Assembly: GCA_002329395.1 (NCBI GenBank) | Contig: DCTQ01000018.1 | Location: 1 to 7,000, forward strand | Origin: Candidatus Avelusimicrobium alvi | Lineage (GTDB): Bacteria; Elusimicrobiota; Elusimicrobia; Elusimicrobiales; Elusimicrobiaceae | DNA: 7,000 bases | Direction of reading: 5' to 3' | Shown: positions 1-6,917 of the stretch, in pieces | Layout of the letters: every line of letters starts with the position of its first letter | Position numbering within the stretch: position 1 is the stretch's first letter | Program-made: the position numbers and the translations under genes | The notes under the pieces: model-generated | Databases searched by the model: none | Seen by the model: only the letters and a program-made list of their open reading frames with translations | What the model was told of the DNA's origin: nothing

Positions 1-2192
1 CCTCTTCCATTTATCTGCGCTTTAGGCTGGCGAACCCCAAAAAGGAAGTGTTCGGCGAGCTGGATTATACCAAGCCCGTCAGCCTGGCTGTCTGGACCAC
101 GACGCCGTGGACCATCCCTTCCAACATGGCCGCCGCCGTTTCCAACACCGAAGACTACGCCGTGCTGCAGGACGAGCACACCAAAGAATACTATGTGGTG
201 GCCGAAAAGCTGGCGGAAGAATTTTTGAAAAACACCGGGCTGGACTGCGTGCAGGCCGGCAAGGTGGCGGGAGCCGATTTGGTGGGGCTGAAGTATTATC
301 ATCCGCTTTCGCATAAAGAAAACCCCGTCATCTGGACCGATTTCGTGGCGATGGACACCGGTGTGGGTATTGTGCACATCGCGCCCGGCCACGGCGAGGA
401 CGACTTCCGCGCCGGCAAGCAGTGGGGGCTGGAAACGTTCTGCCCCGTGGACGAAAAAGGCTGCTACACCAAAGACGCGGGCGTGTTTGAAGGAATGCAC
501 GTGTTTGAAGCCAATCCGCTGATGGTTAAAAAATTGGACGAACTCGGCGCGCTCATCAAAGAACAGGAAATCACCCACAGCTATCCGCACTGCTGGCGCT
601 GCCACAACCCGATTATTTTCCGCGCCACCGAACAGTGGTTTATGAATATTGACAAGGACGGCCTGCGCCAAAAACTGATGGACAATCTGTCCAACGTCAA
701 ATTCTATCCGGCGGGCGGCGAAGAGCGTATGCGCTCCATGATCGGCCTGCGCCCGGACTGGTGTCTTTCCCGCCAGCGCTTCTGGGGTACGCCGGTAACC
801 ATCTTGTATTGTAAAAAATGCGGCAAACCGCAGGTGGACCACAAATTGTTTGAGTTCATCAAATCCCGCGCTATGGAAGAAGGTTCCGACTTTTGGTTTA
901 CCGACCCCGTGGAAAAATTAATGCCCGAGGGCTACCGGTGCTCCTGCGGCGGAACCGAATTTAAAAAAGAAACCGATATTTTGGACGTCTGGCTGGACTC
1001 CGGCGTTTCGTGGGCGGCGGTGCTGAAAGACCGCGGCATCACCTTCCCGGCGGACGTATATTCCGAAGGGTCCGACCAGCACCGCGGCTGGTTCCAGAGC
1101 TCGTACATCCCTTCGTTTACGCTGGAAGGCACGGCTCCGTTTAAAACCATTTTAACGCACGGCATGGTGCTGGACCAGTACGGCCGCCCGATGCACAAGT
1201 CTTTGGGCAACAGCGTAGACCCCGAGGACGTGATTAACAAATACGGCGCGGATATTCTGCGCCTGTGGGTTTCGTTTGCCGACTATCAGGGCGACGTGCG
1301 CATTTCGGACGAAATTTTAGGCGGCCCGATTGATACGTACCGCAAAATCCGCAATACGGTGCGTTACGCGCTGGGCAATCTGTCCGATTACGACCCGGCC
1401 CAACACCGCGTGCCGGGCAAAGAACTCGCGGAGATGGACCGCTATATGCTGGGCCGTTTGGACTCGCTCATCCAGGAAGTGCATGCGGGCTACGGCGATT
1501 TTAACTTCCGCCGCGCTATGCGCGCCATCACGGATTTCTGCATCTTGGATTTGTCCTCTTTTATGCTGGACGCTTCCAAAGACCGCCTGTACACGCTGGG
1601 CGCTTCGTCCCCGGCGCGGCGCAGCGCGCAGACGGTGCTGGCCGAAATTGCCGTCACCTTGTTGCAGCTGATGGCGCCGGTGCTGTCTTTCACCGCCGAA
1701 GAGGCCTGGCAGGAACTGCGCAAAACCGCCCTGGGGCGCGATTTGCCGCAGAGCATTTTCCTTTCCGATATGCCGCGGAACGCTTCGCTTATCCCCGACG
1801 TGAAACTGGAGGAAAAGTGGAACAAAATCCGCCGCGTGCGCGAAACCGTGCAAAAAACGCTGGAAGAAGCGCGCCAGAAAGGCGTCATCGGGTCTTCCCT
1901 GGAAGCGAAGGTAATTTTTAAAACTTCCGACCCGTCCGTCAAAGCGTTTTTGGAAGAAACGAAAATGCTGTGGCCGGAAATCGCCATCGTGTCCGACGTG
2001 GAAATTGCGGACGGAGAAGAAGAGCTGACGGTGTCGGCCGAGCACGCCGCCGGGCAGAAATGCGCCCGCTGCTGGCAGTGGAAGCAGGACGTGGGGGCCG
2101 AAGCCGCCCATCCGGACCTGTGCGCCCGCTGCGCCTGCGTGCTGGACAAAGAAGGCTTTGTCATAGAAGAAGAGGAAAAAGTCGGTGCGTAA
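1..2192 (+). CDS. ileS: Isoleucyl-tRNA synthetase (IleRS), C-terminal ~729 residues, 5' end outside window
   Basis: Cytoplasmic class I aminoacyl-tRNA synthetase that charges tRNA-Ile. The reading frame is already open at base 3 (SSIYLRF), so the GTG at 48 is internal. About 200 N-terminal residues with the HIGH motif are missing, judging from the usual length of about 930. Visible in order: the editing (CP1) domain with WTTTPWTIPSN (from about 93) and the GVGIVHIAPGHGEDD motif (from about 360); HSYPHCWRC; WCLSRQRFWG; a CxxC pair at 810-821 and a second at 939-947, suggesting a zinc ribbon; DVWLDSG; EGSDQHRGWFQSS; the KMSKS-equivalent loop, read as PMHKSLGN (1188-1208); an anticodon-binding helical domain; and a C-terminal zinc motif CxxC...CxxC (Cys codons at 2061, 2070, 2121, 2130) typical of the bacterial IleS1 type. 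The stop lies inside lspA, an 8-base overlap. The family call is certain; only the full length is unseen. Confidence 0.97.
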   Translation, partial: SSIYLRFRLANPKKEVFGELDYTKPVSLAVWTTTPWTIPSNMAAAVSNTEDYAVLQDEHTKEYYVVAEKLAEEFLKNTGLDCVQAGKVAGADLVGLKYYHPLSHKENPVIWTDFVAMDTGVGIVHIAPGHGEDDFRAGKQWGLETFCPVDEKGCYTKDAGVFEGMHVFEANPLMVKKLDELGALIKEQEITHSYPHCWRCHNPIIFRATEQWFMNIDKDGLRQKLMDNLSNVKFYPAGGEERMRSMIGLRPDWCLSRQRFWGTPVTILYCKKCGKPQVDHKLFEFIKSRAMEEGSDFWFTDPVEKLMPEGYRCSCGGTEFKKETDILDVWLDSGVSWAAVLKDRGITFPADVYSEGSDQHRGWFQSSYIPSFTLEGTAPFKTILTHGMVLDQYGRPMHKSLGNSVDPEDVINKYGADILRLWVSFADYQGDVRISDEILGGPIDTYRKIRNTVRYALGNLSDYDPAQHRVPGKELAEMDRYMLGRLDSLIQEVHAGYGDFNFRRAMRAITDFCILDLSSFMLDASKDRLYTLGASSPARRSAQTVLAEIAVTLLQLMAPVLSFTAEEAWQELRKTALGRDLPQSIFLSDMPRNASLIPDVKLEEKWNKIRRVRETVQKTLEEARQKGVIGSSLEAKVIFKTSDPSVKAFLEETKMLWPEIAIVSDVEIADGEEELTVSAEHAAGQKCARCWQWKQDVGAEAAHPDLCARCACVLDKEGFVIEEEEKVGA
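2171..2176 (+). promoter_or_regulatory. Ribosome binding site deciding the GTG start of lspA
   Basis: AGAGGA sits inside the last ileS codons, 8 bases before the GTG at 2185. It supports that GTG as the lspA start even though the start lies within ileS. No ATG is available near this point in the lspA frame, and the protein begins with the short basic N-terminus expected before the first membrane helix. Confidence 0.6.
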
Positions 2193-2676
2193 CGCGTGGA
2201 ATAAATCCCGCGAATGGCTTTTACGCAACTATACGGTTGTAAGCGCATTGTGCGCGATTTTCCTGTTTGACCACCTGACCAAAGTGGTCGCTCTTTTGTA
2301 CCTGCCGGACGACCCCGTGAAAATTTTTCCGTTCTTCTACTTGACGTACGTGGAAAACACGGGGGCGGCCTTCGGGATGATGAAAAACGGCAATTTCCTG
2401 CTGATTTTTGTGATGCTGGCCATCATCGCCTACATTATCATCAGCTGGAAAGAGCTGTGTTCCTACGGCTGGCTGGTAAAATGGGGCGCGGTGTTTATTT
2501 TGGCGGGTGCATTGGGCAATCTTTATGATAGAATAACCTTAGGCTTTGTAGTGGACTTTTTGGATTTCCGGGTCTGGCCCGTGTTTAACGTGGCCGATTC
2601 CTTTATTACAATTGGCGGCTGTATGTTTGCGCTTTCTTTGCTGCTGCAGCTGGGTAAAAAACGGGAGGAAAAATGA
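2185..2676 (+). CDS. lspA: Lipoprotein signal peptidase (signal peptidase II)
   Basis: Inner-membrane aspartyl protease that removes the signal peptide of diacylglyceryl-modified prolipoproteins just before the lipid-carrying Cys. The product has 163 residues, normal for the family, with four hydrophobic segments at roughly 15-40, 70-88, 99-117 and 138-157. Conserved blocks: FDHLTK (D29; most relatives have DQxTK), VENTGAAFG (N58), GALGNLYDR (D115, R116), VVDF (D124) and FNVADS (N135, D138). D124 and D138 correspond to the catalytic dyad known from solved LspA structures. The stretch between them is somewhat shorter than in the Staphylococcus and Pseudomonas enzymes, which I infer means a smaller periplasmic loop. 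The gene begins inside the end of ileS (ileS-lspA adjacency is common in bacteria). Its stop overlaps the start of the lipoprotein gene as ATGA, so the three are very likely co-transcribed and coupled. Confidence 0.97.
   Translation: MRNAWNKSREWLLRNYTVVSALCAIFLFDHLTKVVALLYLPDDPVKIFPFFYLTYVENTGAAFGMMKNGNFLLIFVMLAIIAYIIISWKELCSYGWLVKWGAVFILAGALGNLYDRITLGFVVDFLDFRVWPVFNVADSFITIGGCMFALSLLLQLGKKREEK
2663..2669 (+). promoter_or_regulatory. Strong Shine-Dalgarno for the TPR lipoprotein gene
   Basis: GGGAGGA lies within the last codons of lspA, just before the ATG at 2673. It is the clearest ribosome binding site in the window. The distance to the start is short (about 4 bases after GGAGG). Together with the ATGA overlap it fixes the start of the lipoprotein. 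Confidence 0.65.
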
Positions 2677-3659
2677 GAAAAGTGTTAGGGTTGGCCGCGG
2701 CGGTTTTGCTGCTGGCGGCGTGCGGAAACGCAGATAAACGTCTTTTTAAACAAGCCCAGCTGGCTACGTCCAAGGGTAATTACACGCAGGCTTTGCAGCT
2801 TTACTCCCGCCTGATTAAACAGGACCCCAAAAATTCGGCGGCGCTGGTCAACCGCGGCATTTTGTGGGAACGCCTGCCCGTTAAAGACGCCAAAGAACGC
2901 GCCAAAAACCGCTCCTACGCCGAGCAGGATTACAAACGCGCGATTGAAATCAACCCCAATCTGCCGGAAACGTACAACAATCTGGGCGCTTTGTACATTG
3001 ATATGGGCCGCTATACCGACGCCCTTTACCAGCTGACCGAAGCCGTCGGCCGCAATCCCAATTATTTTACCGCCCTTATGAACCGCGCCGTCGCCAATTA
3101 CCGCCTGGGCCGCGCGTCGGCCGCGCTGGCGGATTTCAACAGCGCGTTTAAACTGCGCCAGGACGAGCCTCTTTTGTTCTTAAACCGCGGTCTGGCGTAT
3201 TTTGACTTGGGCCAGTACGAAGCCGCCGTGGACGATTACACCTATTTAATTTCCTTAAACCCCGACGACGCCCGCCCGTACCTGGAGCGCGCCCGCGCGT
3301 TTATTAAAATGGGCTATCCCGCCAATGCATATGCGGATTTGGAAGAGGCCGTTACCATTAAGCCTTCTTATGCCCTGGCCTACTATTATATGGGCGATTT
3401 GATGTACCGCAAAGGCGAGACCGATTATGCGCTGGGCCTCCTGGTTAAATCCAAAGAACTCGCCAGCCAATACGTGCCGACCTACGACCTGATGGGCGAT
3501 ATGCTCTCGGTGGAGGACCCGGTGGCCGCCACCGCCAACTATATGGTGGCCAAAAAGCTGGACCCCGCCAATGCCGCCAAGTATGACCGCAAAATCCGGC
3601 TGATGCGCACGGAACAGGGCCGCGAACGGGTGCTGGCCGAACGCTTTTTCCCTAACTGA
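2673..3659 (+). CDS. TPR-repeat lipoprotein, envelope scaffold of unknown partner
   Basis: A 328-residue exported lipoprotein. The N-terminus is a short basic start (MRK), a hydrophobic stretch and the lipobox LAAC with Cys17, so it should be lipidated, cut by LspA and anchored by Cys17. The next residues are G-N, with no Asp at +2. By the enterobacterial rule this would favour the outer membrane, but the rule may not apply here. The rest is built of 34-residue TPR units at about 27-60, 101-134, 135-168, 169-202, 203-236, 237-270 and 271-304, with NPN or DP turns and the usual G-Y/A-L pattern. Residues 61-100 form a further unit carrying a basic insert (VKDAKERAKNR). A short basic tail (305-328) follows. 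TPR arrays bind other proteins, so an envelope assembly or docking role is plausible, but the partner is unknown. It overlaps lspA by 4 bases and ends 2 bases before the ATPase gene. Confidence 0.9.
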   Translation: MRKVLGLAAAVLLLAACGNADKRLFKQAQLATSKGNYTQALQLYSRLIKQDPKNSAALVNRGILWERLPVKDAKERAKNRSYAEQDYKRAIEINPNLPETYNNLGALYIDMGRYTDALYQLTEAVGRNPNYFTALMNRAVANYRLGRASAALADFNSAFKLRQDEPLLFLNRGLAYFDLGQYEAAVDDYTYLISLNPDDARPYLERARAFIKMGYPANAYADLEEAVTIKPSYALAYYYMGDLMYRKGETDYALGLLVKSKELASQYVPTYDLMGDMLSVEDPVAATANYMVAKKLDPANAAKYDRKIRLMRTEQGRERVLAERFFPN

Positions 3660-3661
3660 TT

Positions 3662-5614
3662 ATGACGGAACTCCCTTTGGTCTCCTCCCGTCCGGCTCCG
3701 GCGGCACTGTCGGTGCCGTCCAAGGCGTTTACGTACCGTTTTTTCCTGTCCGCGTGCTTTTTGGTGCTGATGCTTTTTTCGCTCACGTTCCGTCATTCGG
3801 GCGTGGGCATTTTTATTCTGGGGCTGATGAATTTTATTTTCTGCGCGGACGTATTCGCGCGCGCGGCGGGCAAAGACTTGCTGTCCGGCCGCCTGAGTCT
3901 GGCCGTTCTGGTAACGGTGTGCGCCGGGGCGGGGTTTTTGTATTCCGCACTGAATACGTTTTTGACGGTTAAACTCTTTGGCCCGGTGCCGGATTTATAT
4001 CTCTACACCGTAATGCTTATTACGTTTGTGCTGTGGGCGGCGCGCCGCCTGGCGCGCGAAAAAGAAAAAGCGCGCGTATTTGTTAAAAAACTGGACGACT
4101 TTCTGCCCAAGTCCGGCCGGTTATGCGTGGGGCGGCAGTTCCGCAAAGTGTTTGCGAACGAGCTGAAAAAAGGCGATTTGATTTTTGTTAAAACCGGCGA
4201 ACGTCTGCCGGCGGACGGAATAATCAAACAGGGCAAAACTTCCATTGACGAGCAGCTGATTACCGGCAATATGCTTCCCACCTCCAAGACCGCCGGAAGC
4301 CGCGTATATGCGGGCACGCTGAATAAATCGGATGCCGTTTATATAGAAGTAACCGAGGTGCTGGCTTCATCCGCGCTGATGAGCGTGGTGGACGCCATTA
4401 AAAAAGGGGAAATCCACCGCAGCGGTTTTAAAAGCGCGCTGGACGGCTTTGCCGCCTGGCTGCTGCCCGTATTGCTGCTGGCCGCCGGGGGCGCGTATGC
4501 GTATATGCTGTACAAGCACGGCACGGCGCAGTGGTTTCATTATTTGGGGATGTTTTTATTCGTGCTCGCGCTGTGCTGCCCGGCCGCCTTGGTGTTTACG
4601 GCGGTGTTTCCGTCTTTCTTTGCGCGTTCGGGCGCGCGGGCGCGGAAAATTAAAATCCAAAATATGTACGCGCTGGACGAAATCGTGCACGCCGATACCG
4701 TATTTTTTGATAAAACCGGCACGCTGACGTATGGCGAACTGCGGGTGTCAGGCGTATATCCCGCGCCCAAGGTACAGGAAAAACTGCTTCTGGAAACGGT
4801 TGCCTCCGCCGAACAGCTGGTGGACGGCCCGTTTGCGGACGCCGTCAACCGCTGTGCCAAAGAACGCAAAATAAAACCCAAACGGGTATTATGTTTTGAC
4901 GTCTTGCCCGGCCTGGGCGTACAGGCCACCTGCGGAGGGGACAAAATTCTGGCGGGCCGCACCCAATGGCTGGAAGAACAGGGGATTAAAACCTCGGCCA
5001 AAATCGCCACCGCCGCCGAAGCCGTGATTTGCGTGGCCAAAAACGGCAAATTTTTGGGGTATTTGACGCTGTCGGACGAACTGCGCCCGGGGGCGAAAGA
5101 AACGGTTGCATTTTTAAAATCCAAAGGGAAAGACGTTATTTTGGTGTCGGGCGACAACGAAGCTTCCGTGGCCGCCGTGGCGCGCGAAGCCGGCATTGAA
5201 AAAATGAATTTTAACGTTCTGCCCAAAACCAAGGCGGAAATTGTTGCCAATCTGCGCGCCCTAGGCAAGCGGGTGGTGATGGTGGGGGACGGGTTTAACG
5301 ATATTATCGCCCTGCTGCGCGCGGACGGAGGGATTGTATTCGCTTCCGGGCGCAACGTATACAACAACTGGGTGGACGTTATCGTCAAGCGGCGGGACTT
5401 GTATCCCGTTTCGTATTTATTTACAATAAATAAGAAGCTGCGCCGGGTAGTGGGGCTGAATGTATTTTTGGCCGTACTGCTTAACGGCGCGCTGGCCGCG
5501 TGGCTGGTGTGGCGTATGCCGGAGGCGGCCGGATGGCATTTGGCGGTAGGCGGCAGTTTGGCCGTCGTCCTGCTCGTTTTTTTAAATTCAATGAGGATGC
5601 TTAACGTAAAATGA
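3662..5614 (+). CDS. Divergent P1B-like P-type ATPase with altered catalytic and metal-site motifs
   Basis: A 650-residue membrane protein with P1B layout but no N-terminal metal-binding domain. It has four helices (about 24-43, 46-66, 79-101, 111-129), an actuator domain (about 140-235, KKGDLIFVKTGERLPADG), two helices (262-284, 293-316), a P/N domain (about 340-590) and two final helices (about 593-617, 625-645). Kept: DKTGT with the phosphorylated D350, GLG (417-419) of the nucleotide pocket, SGDN (496-499), PKTK (521-524) and GDGFND (542-547). Changed: the actuator loop reads TGNM (201-204), not TGE, losing the glutamate that drives dephosphorylation. The metal motif CPC reads CCPA (305-308). 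The N-domain SEHP reads VDGP (387-390). The usual YN in the seventh helix reads LN (607-608). It could be a slow or non-pumping ATPase, a sensor, or a transporter for an unusual substrate. No Shine-Dalgarno is seen, and an in-frame stop at 3653 limits the start to about 3662. Translation may be coupled to the lipoprotein gene 2 bases upstream. Confidence 0.88.
   Translation: MTELPLVSSRPAPAALSVPSKAFTYRFFLSACFLVLMLFSLTFRHSGVGIFILGLMNFIFCADVFARAAGKDLLSGRLSLAVLVTVCAGAGFLYSALNTFLTVKLFGPVPDLYLYTVMLITFVLWAARRLAREKEKARVFVKKLDDFLPKSGRLCVGRQFRKVFANELKKGDLIFVKTGERLPADGIIKQGKTSIDEQLITGNMLPTSKTAGSRVYAGTLNKSDAVYIEVTEVLASSALMSVVDAIKKGEIHRSGFKSALDGFAAWLLPVLLLAAGGAYAYMLYKHGTAQWFHYLGMFLFVLALCCPAALVFTAVFPSFFARSGARARKIKIQNMYALDEIVHADTVFFDKTGTLTYGELRVSGVYPAPKVQEKLLLETVASAEQLVDGPFADAVNRCAKERKIKPKRVLCFDVLPGLGVQATCGGDKILAGRTQWLEEQGIKTSAKIATAAEAVICVAKNGKFLGYLTLSDELRPGAKETVAFLKSKGKDVILVSGDNEASVAAVAREAGIEKMNFNVLPKTKAEIVANLRALGKRVVMVGDGFNDIIALLRADGGIVFASGRNVYNNWVDVIVKRRDLYPVSYLFTINKKLRRVVGLNVFLAVLLNGALAAWLVWRMPEAAGWHLAVGGSLAVVLLVFLNSMRMLNVK
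5592..5597 (+). promoter_or_regulatory. Possible Shine-Dalgarno for queF
   Basis: TGAGGA lies within the last codons of the ATPase gene, 13 bases before the ATG at 5611. The spacing is longer than ideal, so coupling through the ATGA overlap may matter more than this site. Confidence 0.35.
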
Positions 5615-6018
5615 CCCATAACAACGATATTGATTTCGGTTATACTTCCGACCATGCCCGCAAAAATGCGGACGCCGTACTGCCCGAGATTCAGTGCTGG
5701 CCCAACCAATACAAGCGCGATTACGACATTAAAATTGAATTGCCGGAGTTTACGTCCGTCTGCCCCAAAACCGGGCTGCCGGATTTTGGCGTGATTACCA
5801 TTGATTATGTGCCGGACGAACTGTGCCTGGAGCTTAAATCGCTTAAATACTATTTGCTGGAATACCGCGATATGGGCATTTTTATGGAAAACATCGCCAA
5901 TAAAATTTTGGATGACGTAGTGAAAGCCTGCCGGCCTAAAAAGGCCGTTGTTACCGGCGTATTTACGCCGCGCGGCGGGCTGCGCTCGGTCATCACGGCC
6001 AAATACGAGAAAAAATAA
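5611..6018 (+). CDS. queF: NADPH-dependent 7-cyano-7-deazaguanine reductase (preQ0 reductase)
   Basis: Cytoplasmic T-fold enzyme that reduces preQ0 to preQ1 with NADPH, a step on the path to queuosine at the wobble position of certain tRNAs. The 135-residue length fits the short (unimodular, Bacillus-type) form. Visible: EFTSVCPKTGLPDFG with the nucleophile C51 (forms a thioimide with preQ0) and the proton-donor D58, seven residues later as in the Bacillus enzyme; the QueF signature ELKSLKYY (74-81); YRDMGIFMEN with the substrate-binding E93; and a C-terminal FTPRGGLRS block (118-126). Residue 92, just before E93, is Met where the Bacillus enzyme has His and many relatives have His or Tyr. 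No other queuosine gene and no preQ1-riboswitch-like leader is visible in the window. It overlaps the ATPase gene (ATGA) and shares one base with the next start (TAATG). Confidence 0.95.
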   Translation: MTHNNDIDFGYTSDHARKNADAVLPEIQCWPNQYKRDYDIKIELPEFTSVCPKTGLPDFGVITIDYVPDELCLELKSLKYYLLEYRDMGIFMENIANKILDDVVKACRPKKAVVTGVFTPRGGLRSVITAKYEKK

Positions 6019-6728
6019 TGAATAAAAAAAATCTTATTTTGGCAGGGGCGTTTGTGCTGGTGTTTATTGCCGGAGTGGCTTCCATGCGGGTGTGGGACGC
6101 GTACCGCGCCGCTTCCGCGCCTCAGTTTTCCGACGTGGCGGACAGCGATTCGCTGTTAATCGTCAATATGGACGAAGCCTCCGAACCCGAAGGCGTGGTG
6201 GCCGTGTCCGAGCCCGAATACGTGGACGATTCCACCGTGCCGTCCCAGCTTTCCAAGATTAAAGTGCAGGGGTTAAAACGGGTCATTTCCCGCAGCGGCG
6301 CTTCCATTGACGCGCCGCAGGACGACGGAGACAGCTCTCCCGTGGTGTTGGGGGATGTGGACCGCACGGCCGTTCCCACCGGAACCGCCCAGCCGACCAA
6401 ACTGCCGTCCGACAGTAAAATTTCCATGATAGAAGCTCCCGTCCAGGTCCGCCTGATTAAAACGCTTAACGATTATAAAGCCTTCAAACGCACGGCCCGG
6501 GGCAAGTATCCGGAGGCGGATTTTACGAAAGATTATATCGTAGTGCTGGAATCCACCAGCAACCTGCCGGACAAGGTGTTTGAAATCCAGGACGTAGTGG
6601 AAGACAACGGCAAAATGCAGGTGATTTACCGGGTGAACATCTTTGGGCTGGACCAGAAAACCAATACGCACAGCGCCGTGCGCATTGATAAGCGGGATTT
6701 GCCCGTAGAACTCAAGCAAGTGCTGTGA
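6018..6728 (+). CDS. Membrane-anchored protein of unknown function with small C-terminal domain
   Basis: I do not recognise this 236-residue protein as a named family. It starts with a basic MNKKN, then one hydrophobic helix (about 6-25) without a lipobox Cys, so it is probably anchored in the inner membrane with the rest outside the cytoplasm. Residues about 33-140 are acidic, rich in Ser/Pro/Asp/Val and without obvious repeats, so probably a flexible linker. Residues about 141-232 look folded: alternating hydrophobic strands (KDYIVVLES, KVFEIQDVVED, KMQVIYRVNIFG, SAVRIDKRDLPV) that loosely resemble the small beta domain of PrcB-like protease-complex proteins. That likeness is a weak impression. 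It is the last gene before the terminator and shares one base with the queF stop. Only a weak GAGAAA precedes the start, so coupling to queF is likely. The frame, composition and packing make it a real gene. Confidence 0.85.
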   Translation: MNKKNLILAGAFVLVFIAGVASMRVWDAYRAASAPQFSDVADSDSLLIVNMDEASEPEGVVAVSEPEYVDDSTVPSQLSKIKVQGLKRVISRSGASIDAPQDDGDSSPVVLGDVDRTAVPTGTAQPTKLPSDSKISMIEAPVQVRLIKTLNDYKAFKRTARGKYPEADFTKDYIVVLESTSNLPDKVFEIQDVVEDNGKMQVIYRVNIFGLDQKTNTHSAVRIDKRDLPVELKQVL

Positions 6729-6750
6729 TGGAAAATAGTATCCCTGATTT

Positions 6751-6776
6751 AAAACCCCGCTTTTTAGCGGGGTTTT
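6751..6776 (+). terminator. Intrinsic terminator closing the gene run
   Basis: A perfect 10-bp stem, AAAACCCCGC with GCGGGGTTTT, around a 6-base loop (TTTTTA), starting 22 bases after the last stop codon. The 3' arm ends in TTTT followed by GGCTT, so the U-tract is short on the + strand. The A-run before the stem makes the structure usable on the opposite strand as well, so it could stop transcription from both sides. Confidence 0.88.
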
Positions 6777-6887
6777 GGCTTATGCGGAAAGGACCTGTGT
6801 TGTGAGCACGGTGGCGGACCCTGCGGGCCGTGCCGGGCGTCGTGTCCGTTTTGTTGTTTTATGCAGGTCTTAGCCGTGTTGTTGTCG

Positions 6888-6917
6888 TTGTGTTTCCGGC
6901 CTTAGCCCGTCTATAAA
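6888..6917 (+). promoter_or_regulatory. Weak sigma-70-like promoter candidate
   Basis: TTGTGT (6888-6893) and TATAAA (6912-6917) are 18 bases apart and could be -35 and -10 boxes reading rightward into the inverted repeat. The -10 candidate is part of the repeat arm itself, so the resemblance may be accidental. There is no downstream gene in the window to support it. Confidence 0.2.

Noticed and set aside
48..50. GTG at 48 as the start of ileS
   Set aside because: The frame is open to the window edge and encodes SSIYLRF upstream, which matches the IleRS family, so the GTG is an internal Val codon.
1317..2248. Two long minus-strand open frames (303 and 252 codons) over the end of ileS
   Set aside because: The composition is biased (His/Phe/Arg/Gln or Ser/Arg) with no recognisable motifs. 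The + strand here clearly encodes the IleRS anticodon and zinc domains.
5540..5611. preQ1 riboswitch upstream of queF
   Set aside because: The sequence before queF is the coding end of the ATPase-like gene. No preQ1-type hairpin and A-rich tail is visible there.
3662..5614. Calling this gene a copper or zinc exporter (copA/zntA)
   Set aside because: The metal-site and actuator motifs that would justify a substrate assignment are replaced, and there is no N-terminal metal-binding domain.
4540..5709. 389-codon open frame on the minus strand
   Set aside because: It lies antisense to the ATPase-like gene and runs into queF. Its translation is Ser/Thr/Arg-rich with no domain, as expected for the shadow of a GC-rich gene.
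6728..6805. 25-codon frame starting at the ATG that overlaps the last stop (TGATG)
   Set aside because: It reads straight through the terminator hairpin, and its product has no features. The start context looks like the other coupled junctions, but the terminator explains the sequence better.
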